Numbered from the stretch's first letter, positions 27,601 to 42,300 are shown. The stretch: 64,000 nucleotides of DNA from Chelonoidis abingdonii (GCF_003597395.2 NC_133774.1:48270363-48334362), one strand, 5' to 3'. Translations and numbers: made by a program. Notes: a model not told the origin generated them from the letters alone.

Positions 27601-30600
27601 TGGAGTTGTCAGCCCCCTTCCAAGGGTTTGAATAAACTAAGATTAAGTTCTACTGTATTTGGGGAAGTGAACAGCCTAAACCAAAGTCCAATTAGATAAT
27701 TCTCTTTTCCTTTGTACTTTTAAGGCCCTAAAAATCTTGACATAACCACTTCCTTTGTATTCAGTGTTAAACCACTCACGTCTGTGTTTATGTTGCAGTT
27801 GCAGCAACAAGGAGTCCTGTGGCACCTTATAGACTAACAGAGGTTTTGGAGCATGAGCTTTCGCGGGTGAATACCCACTTCATCGGATGCATGTAGTGGA
27901 AATTTCCAGGGGTAGGTGTATATATATGCAAGCAATAAGCAGGCTAGAGATAATGAGGTTAGTTCAATCAGGGAGGATGAGCCCTCTTCTAGCAGTTGTA
28001 TGCAGTCATTTTGAGCATGTTAGCACTCTACCTGTATTTCTTCACTGGTTAGCCAAGAAGTCTTTGGTATAAACCCTTCAGGCGGAACAAAGGTACTCTC
28101 TCCAGTTTCCACATTATAATAATAATCATATCTATTCTTCATTATAAGTTTGAGCCATGGACCTTCACTAGAATCTAAAAGCAATATATGTATACTGTTA
28201 GTTTACATTTAGGAGCCTTAAGACATTTATAAAAAGTTGTCTCCCCTTCCCCTCCACCTCTCCTCCCTGCCTAAGAATGTTTTCAATTATTTTACATATA
28301 TGAAAAAGTCAGCACAATTATTGATCTACCCTAAACTAGGAAAATTTTGCAAAAATATCCTGCTATATTAACAATGGCTCAATTCCCATGGTGTGGACAA
28401 CAGTGAGGAACATAGAAAAGACTGGCCACCAGCTGGAATGGGCATTTTCAAGAACTGTGTTATCCATCTCTACTCAGAGTTGACCTAGTCAACATGGTAT
28501 TTAAAATGCTGGTAGCAGTCAGTCTATATACTAAGGCTTCTACCATTGCTAACAGTGGTGGATATGATGCAGTGTTAGCAATGACTGGAAGCTTTTGCAG
28601 CATCTCAGGGATAGGTTGGACCTTATAGGCTCATAATATACGCCACAGGGCATGCAGGTTATCATTCTTCTGAGCACCATCAGTTTTGGTAAACACAAAA
28701 ATAAGACTACATGCTGAGAGAGACAAGGAGAGCCTTGAGTAAGTTTCTCTATGGACTGTGCCAAGGTTACTCCTCGGGAAATTCTGTGCCACACCAATGA
28801 ACTCCTGACACCTGGAATCCCACCCCCTGGTATAGATGCTGGAACTAGGGGTGCTGGGATTGCTGCTGCACCCCCTGGCTTGAAGCAGTTCCTATCATAT
28901 ACAGGGGTTTAGAGTTTGCTTCACTGGCTCTTAGCACCCCCTCTATACAAATTATTTTAGCACCCCTGTCCCATGGCACCCTAACCAGCTGTACTCAGAC
29001 ACCCACCCCACCAAACCCCACTTCCCCAGCACCCAGACCCCCCTACTCAGCCCCCTCACATCAAGACCCCCCCACCAACCCTTCACCTAGAACCCCCTGC
29101 AGAGTCTCATTGCTCCTACACACGTGCATCCAGATCTCCCGCTGAGTTGCCCACACCCAGATTGTCTCACACAGAACCTTGCCACACACCAGGATCCACC
29201 CCACACAAAGCCCCCCCACACTTGGATCCTGCCAGATTAAGCCTGCCTGCTCCCACCTGGTGTGACTGGCGCAGAGGCGCAGGGTCTCAGGTATTTATGG
29301 GTTAGGCTGTGTCAGGGTTGGGTGCAGCCTCACCACTGCATCCATGACCTGGACGGATGGTGGGCGGCTGCAGGTGATCTCTCACCTCCACACAGCCTGT
29401 GCTCCCCACTGCCATCCTGGAGCCTCCATGTTTATTTATTGATAAATAAAATTTGAAGAATTTGAAAATAGTGTGTGCAGAATTTTAATTTTTTTGGCAT
29501 AAAATTCTCTCAGGAGTACAAGGGAAACATGATGAGAAAGACAACTATACAAAATACCACCCATAAATTGTCTTATATGCTAAAATAAGCATGTCTGTGC
29601 TGGAAAAAGGCATTGTTACACAACATGTTAAACTAGACTTACTGTTCAAAATAAAAGAGACTGTTTCTCATTTAAAACCATCAGCTGGTCATGGTTAAGA
29701 TGAATACCCGGGACTAGCTGACACTACTTTAAATGTTAGTCCTCCTTTACACTGAGGGCCAGATTCTGACCCCAGCTGCAGCTCCTGTACAGTGCTCTGG
29801 TATTGCATAGGGGACACAAAATGGGTTGCAATGGCCTTAGGAGTTCACCCAAACAGGAGCAGCATAGAACTGACCTTGCAGTTGCTGGTGTAAGGCTGTG
29901 CTGGGAGTGGGAAAAGGAGTAGAGCTGTTCGGTTCCATACTGAGGCTATTTTGGGCTGTGGACTAGCCTATAGGCAGCTATGGAGAAATTCAAAACTGGA
30001 GATTGAGACAGCCTTTGACAAATCAGAGGGGGGGAAAAATCTCAAAGTTTCCTCCAACTCTCCCTTAATTTACAGAGAGAATTAAAGGTACAGTATATAT
30101 ACACAAACATTTATATACATTTGCACCGTATATAAACACTTTGCACTAATCCTTCAATGCCTTTACAGTACTGCAGAGATTTGGTTTTACCTTCTTTGGT
30201 TTTTAAATTCTTGGCTTCTAAAAGGTTCTTGTAATAGGTTTCAGCACATTCTGGAACAACTCTTAAACCAAACTTAGGAGACTGCAATATATCCAGGACT
30301 GGTTGCGAATCATGCTTTTCCAAACACTTGTTAATCATTGAGGTTCCAAGAGCCACTAAACAACAAAATTGCATTTCAACGTCAGGCATTTTATATTTTA
30401 CATACACACAGATACAGTTCTACATTTCAGTGATCTAGAGAATGCACTTTTGTGTTGGTGTTCTTGGAGATTATCTACATGATGTACCACCATCTCTTGT
30501 ACCACCATCTCTTATATCTTTTCACTATCTACTCTCAAGTGAGATATTTGTAAATGCAACTATTTCAGATAACAAACTCACCATGTACAACGCCAGTGCA

Positions 30601-33600
30601 CCTTCTAGTCTGTACAATGTATACCACAATGCTGCAAAGATACCTTGTACAGCACTGGAAGTGTAGTTAGGAATAAGTAAATACTGATTGCGGAATCTGG
30701 GGACAAAGTCTGGCTGCTTTGGTGAAGACAGTCATGCAGCACTATATAAGCCTAGCAGCTGTGTGCAAGTGACTTTTTGCAAAATTTGTCATCTGAAATA
30801 AAATAAAAAATTTATACCCCATAAAGTGTCATTTTTCATGGAATTTCAGCTATAGCAAAGCCTATAAAGATGCGAAGAGGTAGATTCACTCAAGCTTTAA
30901 AGTTTGTGACAGTTACAGACATAGCAGTCCATGCTTCAATGTTTATCACGGCATTCCTACATAGTTAAGTTAAAGATATATGCAAAGCAGCATGTGTGAG
31001 CAAATCTATTCCTGTGCTGCCACGTACATTAATGGCCTCTGAAATTTGGGTCAACATAATCTAGAGGAGAAATGAGTGAATGACATCAACTCCGCTGTTG
31101 CCTTCCACAATTTGTGGATTAGGCTGAAGTGGCATATGCAATTTTCTTAACTTGCACACGTGTGCTGCTCAAAGCTGACAGAGGATATTCCCCTCCCCTG
31201 ACCTCTTTCGCATACATATTGCTATCCCCAATAAAGCTGATGCAGGAGGGACTTGCAGTGTCCAAGCAACAAACAGCCTACAGGATGGAGAAGATAATCC
31301 CCCAACAAGACATCTCCCCAAGTCAGCAAGTGAAAATCTGGTAAACTGAAAGATAACTTTTTTGTAAGCTTGATACTAACTAATAAAAGAGGTGGGCATA
31401 AACAAATTTAGGCTAGGAAGGAGACAGAGCTTCATTGTCACTCTGAAAAGACGTAAGCATTCAGTTGAGAGCAGGCAAACTGTATGCAAGACAACACAGA
31501 AACCCACAGCAAGATTAGACACACTCAACCTTTTCACCAAGTAGGATCCCACTGTTCGTCTGAACTTAAAAGAAAAGACGGTTACTCACCTTTGTAACTG
31601 TTGTTCTTCGAGATATGTTACTTATATCCATTCCAGTTAGGTGTGCGCGCGCTGCGTGCATGGTCGTCGGAAGACTTTTTACCCTAGCAACACTTGGCGG
31701 GTCGGCTGGGAGCCCCCTGGAGTGGCGCTGCTATGGCACCGGATATATACCCCTGCTGACCCAGCCACCCCTCAGTTCCTTCTTGCTGGCTACTCCGACA
31801 GTGGGGAAGGAGGGTGGGTTTGGAATGGATAGGAGCAACACATCTCGAAGAACAGCAGTTACAAAGGTGAGTAACCGTCTTTTCTTCTTCGAGTGATTGC
31901 TCATATCCATTCCAGTTAGGTGATTCCCAAGCCTTACCTAGGCGGTGGGGTCGGAGTGAGATGTGGCAGAGTGCAGAACTGCTGAGCCAAAGGCTGCATC
32001 ATCTCTAGACTGTTGGACCAAAGGTGTGGACCGAGGACCAGGTAGCTGCACGACATATTTCCTGGATTGGTACATGAGAGTCAGGAAGGCAGCAGATGAA
32101 GCCTGAGCCCTGGTAGAATGTGCGGTGAGATGGCCCGAGGGAGCATGAGCCAAGTCATAGCACGTGCGGATGCACGCCATCACCCATGAGGAGATCCTCT
32201 GGGAGGAGACGGGTAGGCACTTCATCCAGTCAGCAACGGCAACGAAGAGTTGGGGGGGATTTACAGAAGGACTTCGTCCGATCGATATAAAATGCGAGCG
32301 CCCTACGGACATCTAGGGAATGTAACTGTTCCCGTCGAGATGAATGCGGCTTCAGGAAGAAGACCGGGAAAAAGATGTCCTGATTGGTATGGAAGGCTGA
32401 TACCATTTTAGGGAGGAACGCTGGATGTGGTCACAATTGTACCTTGTCCTTGTGAAAGACAGTATACAGTGGGTCCACCGTGAGCACTCGAAGCTCGGAG
32501 ACTCATCTGGCCGACGTAATGGCTACGAGGAAAACTGTCTTCCAGGACAGGTATAGCAGTGAGCAAGTTGCCAACGGCTCGAATGGTGGAAGCATAAGTC
32601 TGTTTAGGACTAGGTTGAGGTCCCAGGTAGGGGTGGGGCAGCATACTTGGGGGTATAGGCGCTCCAGACCCTTGAGAAATCTAGTAACTATAGAGCACGA
32701 GAACACAGAGCAGCCATTCTCTCCTGGGTGGAACGTGGAGATGGCCGCCAAGTGCGCCCTCAAAGAAGATACTGCCAGGCTCTGCTGCTTAAGAGACCAA
32801 AGGTAGTCCAGGATGGCAGGGATCGAGACCTCAAAGGGAGTAACATTCTGCGTTGTGCACCAGCAGGAGAAATGTTTCCACTTGGCCAGATACGTTGACC
32901 GAGTGGAAGACTTCCTGCTACCCAGGAGTATTTGTTGTACCAGAGCGGAGCAGTGCAACTCTGACTGGTTCAGCCACGCAGCAGCCACACTGTGAGGTGA
33001 AGGGCCTGCAGGTCTGGGTGGCGAACACTGCCGTGGTCCTGGGTTATGAGGTCTGGGTGGAGTGGCAGGGTAATTGGGCTGGTTATTGACAGGTCAAGCA
33101 GCGTGGTGTACCAATGTTGTCTGGGCCATGCTGGCGCAATCATGATTAGGTGCGCTCTGTCCCTGCAGAGTTTTAGCAGAACCTTGTGAACCAGCGGGAA
33201 TGGTGGGAAGGCATAAAGCAACCGGTGCTTCCACGACATTAGGAATGCGTCCAAGATCGACCCCGGTGAAAGACCCTGGAAGGAGCAGAACATCTGGCAT
33301 TTCCTGTTCACACGGGAGGCGAACAGGTCTATGTGGGGAAATCCCCACTTCTGGACTCTAACTATAGTGGACTAACTATGCTATAAACAAATACGCTAAT
33401 TATAACTATATAAAAAGGATTATAACTATATACACGATAAAGAATCAGAAAACTACGAGTAGCTAGGGAGTGGAGGTCAGCTAAGCCACGCTCCACTGTT
33501 CCAACGACTGACACGGACGGTAAGAAGGAACTGAGGGGTGGCTATGTCGGCAGGGGTATATATCCCGTGCCACAGTGGCGTCACTCCAGGGGGCGCCCAG

Positions 33601-36286
33601 CCGACCCACCGAGTGTTGCTAGGGTACAAAGTCTTCCGATGAACATGCACGCGGCGCGTGCGGACCTAACTGGAATGGATATGAGCAATCACTCGAAGAA
33701 GAAGTAACCTATGCTTGGCACACAGACTCTTCCAAGGCTAGAGATAATCATGCCTAGTCTGCCATGCTGCCACTGACTGGCATTAGAATATCAGCAACAA
33801 GACAGAAATCCAAACAGCAACAGCAGTAGCTTGGTACAGAAGGTTAGGTTAGGTACATTAACATTGTTCATTAGGAGTGCCTTGGTATGATAGGTAGCTG
33901 AGGCACTTATATCGTACTTTGCGACCGGCCCTTCTGCACCGAGCTCTAGCATATTGACAGTGGGGCTTCTTCTGAACATAAAGCTGCTGCTGCTCCAACT
34001 CTTTTTTTTGTTGTTGTTGTTTCTCAAGAGTTCTCCTCTCAGGGACTGTGTTTTCATGGCAAGACTATGCTAAGCAGCAAAACTTACCAATTCAAGGAGA
34101 GCAAAAAAGTAGATTCCCAGGTATACCCCTCAGTTCTTGTAGTATTTAGAATCTCAAATACTAGACTAGCCACCACCAGTGTTTTCCCCTGACCCTTCAA
34201 CTGCTCAGATACACAAAATGCAGCAGTCCTGTCACAGAATGAAACTGAACGTTTAAGAGGGCCAAAGATCAGCTCACTCCTGTGATGTGGACTCTCTCAA
34301 AACACAGGATTTCTGTGACTGCTAGCAATGCATGCAAGGTATAAAAGACCTGCTTTGCTAGTTCAGGTCATAGAAGCAAAGTGAACTGTGATGTAAGTTT
34401 GCCCTGTGACTCCCCCACTCACAAAAATAGAATAAAATGGCTTAAACACAAGTCAAAACAAGCACCTGAAAAAGTATGGTGTGAATAGGAAAGCCCATTC
34501 CAACACTCTGCAAATGTGTCAATTTTTATGGCTATACAGATTTTTAAAAAGAGAATATATGAGTTCCACAAAGTTTTTTGTGAATGTGGAAAGTTTCACG
34601 TGAGATGTCATGTTTGTCAAAATTACACCATGAAATCAAAATATTTTTACTACTACTCTCTCATCTCTGTGGAAATCTTTAAACAGATCACAAAAATAAG
34701 CTTACAGGAAGCTCAAGACTTCCTGATGAAACAGGCACTTTTTAGTTTGTCACATCACTCAATTCATTCTTTGATATTATGCGGTTATCGACATCCTCCT
34801 TCCACCTCCTCTTCAAAAATAGATTCCTTTTCTACATAAATCCTTCATTGAAATTGGTGTCCAACACTTCAGATAATTTTCGTTCAAAACAATGGCTAAC
34901 ATTACACTTGTAGTTTGCCCGTATTTTTGCACGCACTGTTCTTTAATTTGTTTGCCTTCTTAAGAAAGCCTCCTTGAGGTTTATGGGTCAAAATGAAATT
35001 CTCAGCGTGATTATAAGAAAATATAGAGTTCAAGTCTAGACCACTTGATCTTAGTGTGTGTTAGCATCTTCAAAGAAAGCACGCTTGCATATTCCTTGTG
35101 GGAAATTTGTAAACCCAACTTTTCTCATCTGAAAATTGATGACACTGAGTTGCCTTGGCAGGATATGGATATTATTTGTCCGACTGACTTCTTTTGTTCC
35201 ATGCTGAGCAAAGGCCTTAATGACTTGACAAAAAAAAAAAAAAGGTTGTGTGTTTGTGACTTGCTTAAAAAAAAATTGTATGGCTTGAAAAGCCTGCTTT
35301 TTTGAATGCTAAAGCTCATGAATATTCATAGTATGTATATAATACAAACATGGTGCCATAAAACAAAACAGACTATGAAAAAGTCTATTGCTGCATCTTT
35401 TTACTGATTCCCACATAGTCCCAGCCTTTCTTAGCCAGATTTCTTATTGCATGGTAATACCTCCTGTATTATCTAGCAACGTGACACAATGTTTGTGTGG
35501 AAATTAGCAGGGAACTAACTATATAAACTTTAGAATGTCAATATTTATATTGCTCCTAAATGAGTAAACAATCTTGTCTATTCCAGTCTCATTCTCTAAT
35601 TTTTGCTTATCTTTGTTTACAATGTTAAAAGATCCGTTTTTCTTTGTGCACAGATTTTCCTTCATGTTTCTCATGCCTTTGCCTCACAGCTTCATTAAAA
35701 GCACTTACCCCATCAAAGGAGGCATTAGAATTACCAAGTGCAAAAATGTTCAATGTGGGTAAATACGTGCATTTGAGCCATTCTAAAATGATAAAAGCCA
35801 GATGCTTTTCACAGATATTTGATCTGTTAAGGTTTCCCCCCAAAGGTTTTAAGCACATCTGATTGATTAAATCAAGGCACTAGGTTCAGTTAATCTTAAA
35901 AACAATAGCAGTATCAAATTCAGCAACATTGAAGAGCTATGCATCTTCAGTAGCTAGCCATATATGTTCAATACTACAAAGGTTTGTTTTATTCTACGCT
36001 ATCAACATCCAAGGAACATTTTAATTTAACACAGTAGGTTGATCTTTAGCAAATAAAATACAGCTACTGAAAGGGGAATCGAAAAAATTTAGTAATGGCA
36101 AAACATTTGATGACCACATATAAGCAGTAATTACAGTAAAAACTGTTTTATCTGGCATGTTGGGAGAATGGGAGGTGCCAGTAAGTGAAAAATATCAGTT
36201 AACTAAAAGGGTGGAAGTGTGGGTGCAGGAAGGGATGCAGGGCTGGCGCATGGGAGGGGTTGTGGAGCATGGGCTCTGGAAGATGG

Positions 36287-36322
<36 letters not shown>

Positions 36323-39300
36323 GCGGCCGGCCTCAGGCTGGGTTGCAAGAGTGCTGGATCAGGGGGTGCTCACCTTAGGTGGCTTCCTGCAAGCGGCAAC
36401 CTATCCCAGTTGCTCCTAGGCAGAGGCATGGCAGGTGGTGCCACGCACTGCCCTGCCCTGCTCGCTAGCTCCACAGCTCCCACTGGCTGGGAACCACGGC
36501 CAATGGAAGCTGTGGGAGCGGTGCCTGCAGGCACAGACAGCATACAGAACCACCTGCCAAGCCTCTGCCTAGGAGCCGCCCGAGGTGAGCGCCCCCCAGA
36601 TCCAGCACCTCGCACCCCAACCTGCTGCCCTCACTCTCTTCTTGCACCAAAACTCCCTCCAAGAACCCATGTGCCACATCCCCTCCCGCACCCCAACCCC
36701 TTGCCTGTTCTGCACCAACCGGACTATAAACCGAAATTTCAATGAAGATCAGAAATGCTGGTTTATAGAGCTTTCTGGTTGGTGACGTGTTGGATAAAAC
36801 AGCTTTTACTGTATATTGTTGCCAATTAAATTTACAGGATTCTCATTCTAAAACTTTTGCTGGTTGATCCTCTGCTTGGACTGGGAGCAAATTCCCAGTC
36901 ATGTACAGCAATGACCTGAAGGACTAGTTTAAAGCTCATTTTTTCCCTCGCAAGTAAGGAACAGCAGGTCAAGCTGGGGGCTTTGACTGCTAGGCCATGT
37001 CTACACTACCCACCGATCCGGATCAGTGGGTAGTAATTGATCTATCGGGGATTGATTTATCGCGTCTCATCTAGACGCGATAAATCAATCCCCGAATCAA
37101 CGCCCGTACTCCATGTCGGCAGGAGTAGTAAGTGGATTCGACGGGGAAGCTGCGGCGGTTGACTTGCCGCCGTGAGCACGGCCAGGTAAGTTGAACTAAG
37201 ATACTTCGACTTTGCGTAGCTGAAATTGCACATCTTAGATTGATTCCTCCCCCCCAGTGTAGGCCAGCCCCTAGTGATATCATTTACCCTCAGCCTGTCT
37301 TGGGACCTGGAAAAGAAAGCTACTTTAGCATTTCAGATAAGGACAGGATAATTTACAATTTTCGTTTGTAAATTCCTGTACATAAGAGTTTAGTAATCTG
37401 TTCTTCTTTCTTGCTCGGCTCTATGCTTCATTCTCATTATATATAGCTGATCAGCATTGTATATGGTTTGATCTTTTCTGTTGCCTGGGGAAGGTTGCTT
37501 TATTTGAATAAGTAACAATATACAAGAGGTAGAGGAAAAACAGTTATCTACCTTTTCGTAACTGTTGTTTGAGATGTGTTGCTCACGTTCATTCCATTTT
37601 AGGTGTGTGCACACCCACAGCACAGTTGTTTGAATTTTTTGCCTCAGTAGTATCCGTAGGGCTGGCAACTTCAATAGAGGGGTAGGAGGACAGATAATGG
37701 AATGGACATGAGCAACACATCTTGAACAGTTATGAAAAGGTAGGTAACAAGTGCTTGTTCGTGTCAATTCCATTCTAAGTGACTCACAAGCAGCATTCCT
37801 GGAGGTGGGCTTGGAGTTCCCAGTTGTGTGGCTTCCCGTACTGCTCTACCGAAGGCAGCATCATTCTGGGGTTGCTAGGTGATTGCGTAATGGAATGCAA
37901 ACATATGGATGGACGACCAGGTCATGGCCCTGCAGATATCTTGAATTGGTACATGGGCCAGGAAGGCAGCCGACGAGGCTTGTGCCCTGGTTGAATGAGT
38001 GGTTACAACTGCTGGCAGTTGCACTTTTGCCTATTCATAGCAAAAATGGATAAAGGCAGTGATCCGTGATGAAATTCTCTGGGTAGAATGAAGGGCCTTC
38101 CTGTGTCCGTCTGCCAACACGATGAAGAGCTCTGTCAACTGTCGCGTGCAGAGTAAAGGGGGAAGGAAGGGGGAAGAAGAGGCATAGATGGGCTGAGGAT
38201 TGAGTCCCCCTCTACTGGTGCTTGCAGAGCAGGGGAAGCTGCCGCTACACAACGTGCTTCTCCTAGACTCCAGAATCTTCAGCCTCCTTTCCCCCCCTCA
38301 TTGTTTCCAGAGCCAGTGGGCTGTGCCAGTGTGGGGTAAGATGGGCACCTCCCAACTATAGTACTGTATTGTACTGTATGGCAAAAAAATTTTTTCCCTG
38401 GAACCTAACCTTCCTTCCTCCACACCCCCCATTTACATTCATTCTTATGGGGAAACTGGATTCGCTTAACATAGTTTCACTTAAAATCGCATTTTTCAGG
38501 AACATAACTACAACATTAAGTGAGGAGTTACTGTAGTTATAAATCCTTCAGATTTGTTTGTACTCTGTCTTCTAAAAAGTTTTGACATTCTACATACCCT
38601 GGGTTCAACAGGATAACCAACTTCTCTTACGCTACTATCTTCTTACAGATTCAAAGCAAACTGTTGCATTATGAATTGGAATAATCATTTTTTTTTTTAG
38701 TACTTAGTCACATGCTCTTAATTTTTCAAAGTTGGAGTATTTACTGGCATTTGTTAAGAGGTGTTGTTATGAAATAAGAAATCTGACTAACCAAGCTGTA
38801 ACCATGTAGGAATTCAGTCTTGCAACATAGGTCAGGACTTAGACTTGTACACAAGACTTCTTTCAAATGTTTTCTATTACCACATAGAAACTTGTCAAAC
38901 AAGCAAAATCTCTTACATGAAATGCTTCACATGTCTCATTCCCTCCTTGAATCTATTTTCATATCTATGCAAAGGAGATTTATTAATGTACTGTATTTCA
39001 TCAGCTCTGTGAAAATGTATTAACATTTGAAATCTTTGCTCTTCTATTACCTTGGGTAATACTGATTTCCAAAATTACTAAGACAAAACAGTTGTCCTTG
39101 TGTCTAGGTAGATGTAATTATATTTTACATTTAATTCTTATTTTAATCATAATCTTGCTGTAATGAAAAAATATATTTTTGTTTCCTAAAAATAATTAAC
39201 TCTAACTTACCTAGCCAACATATTAAAGTGTACATGAATTAAAAAAAAAAGAGTTCAAAATCTCATCTTTCTTTACCCTGAAAAAAAAAAAAACGGTATT

Positions 39301-42300
39301 TCAATGTAGATTCAGGTTGATACTTACAATTTGCTGCTTCTTCTATATTACTATTAGCATCATTGATTCCTTTTTGTATCTCATCTAGCCAGAGAACTGC
39401 TGTCTCATCATGAGATTCCTGGGAGAGAGAGATGGAGAAATATTTATACATAAAATACAGTAAGTTAAACTCAGTCAGAAAACACACATTATTAAAGTTT
39501 CAGTAGACGGAAAGCTCTTCTAAAAGCCTGAGGACACTAAACCTCATTTGACTATATGAACCTAGCAATTAACAAATAAAGATCACAGATAAAAGCTAAC
39601 GTTTAGATAACACACTTTTCTTCAGCACAGTAAGTGTATATTCACCAAAATGCAAAATTCCATTTAACATGTGAAAGCTTGGATAGTAGGTTTATTCTAC
39701 CGAAGACAGATATAGATTTCTGAACAGAGTTAATTTAGCAACAATTCAATTTCCATAATTCACCAGTGAACAGAGGAAAAGGAGCATTCAGATAGCAATA
39801 TGATTCCTCAAGGACATAGCATAAATCCAACAGAAGCTTACAAACAGTTAACTTTTCTTTCAAAGCTCTTCATTGGAAATCATGTATATGTACAGACAAG
39901 TAAAAAGACATCAAAAATATCAGAATGAACTTTCACAGAGAAAGACAGCTCAGATTTAGTAATGCAAAGTTTTCTTTAATTTCTGAATTTTTTGAATCAT
40001 GAAGTACATGCCAGGACAGGTGTTGCTTTTAATTGGATAACTACCGACTATCGAATTTTACCTCATAGGCAATACAAGTCAAATTTTCAAAAACAGCTTC
40101 TTTTGTGTGCCCCCAATTTGCAGTCTAAAATAACGCATTTGGAGGTTTAAGTGCCTAAATATACAGAAACTGAAGTAAATAACTGCTGGCATGATTTAAT
40201 ACACAGAATTGTGAGCACAAAAGAAGAGACCCTAGCAAGGTCAGACTCAAGTTAAGCTCAATTAAGGTGTTTCTAGTGCATTGATCACTGAAATAACTGT
40301 GCACCAGAAATCTGGGGTTTTGTTTTCCACCCACAGTCTCAAAGAATGGCACAATTTCTAGCATGCAAATCTTAAATTAATGCCTGGGATATCAGAGAAG
40401 TAGTAAAGCCGGAGGACACTGCTGCCAAAAACAAACAAAAAATGCTAGATGCTATCGGAGGACAGACTGATTTAGGAGGTACTTAAATGGTCTCATTCAG
40501 TGTTCAGGAATCAAAGTCCACACCCATTAACAACTAGCTGGAAAGCAATGTTAGTTACAGTGTCAGCAGTTGGTTGGGAGGACAGTCAACCTCTCACTGC
40601 AGAAGTAAATTGCTTCCATTGCTTAATAAAGATACAAATGGTAACTGCTAATAAGAAAAATTTCATGTAACACAGGGGGACTTTCTATAGAGAAAAAGAC
40701 AAAAGTACAAGAGTTACATTAGATTATGAAACCCATAAAATGTCACTTTAGCAAAGATACAAAATTGTACAAATATATGCCTACAAAAATGAAATTTAGG
40801 AAGATGTCACATAGGGGCAGAATGCTAAGATAGCCTGGTGTGTGGTGAACCAGCTTGATGGTGGATCTCAGTGTTTTCACTTATTTTATTTCAGGCCAAA
40901 ACCCAAATGAATCTGTACTCTGCAGAGGTAACGGTAATGAGAGGATAGAGGATGTGTAAAAGCTCTTTCATTAGAAAAGTGGAACAGATATTTGTGTGGT
41001 AAGTGTGACAAGAATGTATCTATCCATGCACAACACATGTATATTTTTGATCAGCATTTACATATGTATTTTCTTATAGTAAACTGCATTTGATCTCGAT
41101 TAGAACAGTGGGGAAGAGTACAAATTGATGCAGAAAAAACATTTATGAACACAATTTGCATTTCAGGTCACTTTCCCCACACTTTGAGCCTTAAAACAGC
41201 AGGAACAAAAAGTCAACTCCTATTTTTAAATTAGTGTAATTTTTCTCTCTCCCTCTCCTCCCGAAGTTTGCTACGAGGATTTACAGAGGAAACAACTGTA
41301 AGCTTGTAGAATGCATTACTGTTTGCTTATTTTCTTATAAAACTACAATACAACAGTCTCACATTAGTCTTGGAATATTTTAATTCTGGCATCCAGTTCA
41401 AAGAACTTTTAATTAAAACTCAAAATACTCTTTACTTCCTACCAAACTGTCAAGTAACACATAAGCTATGCATGAGCACAAAGATTTCAAAACAGAACTG
41501 CCTCACAAGCATGATCAGAATCAACTATATCTCAGAGATTCAATGTGAGGTGTAGTTGCAGCTATTACAAATCAAAATTACACTGTTCAGAGTATCATTA
41601 AAGAGTGAGTCACTAAACTTCAGCTAGAATCTTGGGATTGGGGAGTGAGGCATGAAATATTTTAACTCCCCAAGATCTCAGATTTTTTCAGAATTATTAC
41701 AATGTTCGTAAGGATACGGCTTCTGGGCCAGGTAATAATTTGTTATTCTAAGCTTATCAGTAAGTTGGAAGCCAGTGGTGTTGTCCAGCATTTTGAAGTT
41801 GTCTGCTGGAAGCCAGTCATTCATCATGTGACACATAGGAAGCTTTTAAAAAATAATTTGTGTAACATTTCCTAAAGATGTAGGCTGTTTAGGGATAGGA
41901 ACTGTTTAAACAAAGCAGACGGGACAGGACAGCCTACAGACCACTGTCAATTGGTAACTGATAGGCAGGTGACAAGCTACAGCACAGTCTAGCTAGTCTG
42001 AGTGAAACATGCTTGAATCACTGTTACCTCATCCTCCCTTCCCCATCCCCACCAACACCATGCATTTGTTTCCTCTTGTAATTTAATTAAGTTTGTAAGT
42101 CTTTAGGACATGGACTTTCTTTTTACTACATATTTGTACATATTAGCACAACGGGGCTCTGATCTTTGATTGGGGACTCCAGGTGTCAAACACTTTCTGT
42201 GAATATTCTATGGAGAAATATTTTCTTCTGAATATTTTATGTATAAATTCCAACAAAGTAAAGGAAGACTAAAAAACTCTTCATGTTCATGGTAAATTAG

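Larger units (their letters stand above)
31571..33708 (-). mobile_element. DIRS-type retrotransposon, internally deleted
   Basis: Inverted terminal regions of about 190 bp match each other. The left end, 31610-31795, contains ttaccctagcaacacttgg and ctccttctt-type ends. The right end, 33515-33680, contains its complement. An additional short inverted piece near 31850-31915 repeats ggaatggat...gagcaa as in DIRS split-repeat architecture. The minus strand carries the end of an RNase H-like region, then the tyrosine recombinase. The reverse transcriptase is largely missing. Confidence 0.7.
30356..39327 (-). other. IQGAP2: IQGAP2 intron between exons 9 and 10 (9.0 kb)
   Basis: It holds two DIRS relics, the Tigger-like element at 36134, the Harbinger-like MITE at 36993 and the Tigger fragment at 38380. 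The stretches 30356-31570 and 33709-36133 are AT-rich and show nothing recognisable. Confidence 0.9.

Noticed and set aside
36157..36785. Several overlapping open frames, the longest 161 codons
   Set aside because: They run through the GT/GC tract and GC-rich interior of a TA-flanked element; the frames are compositional by-products.
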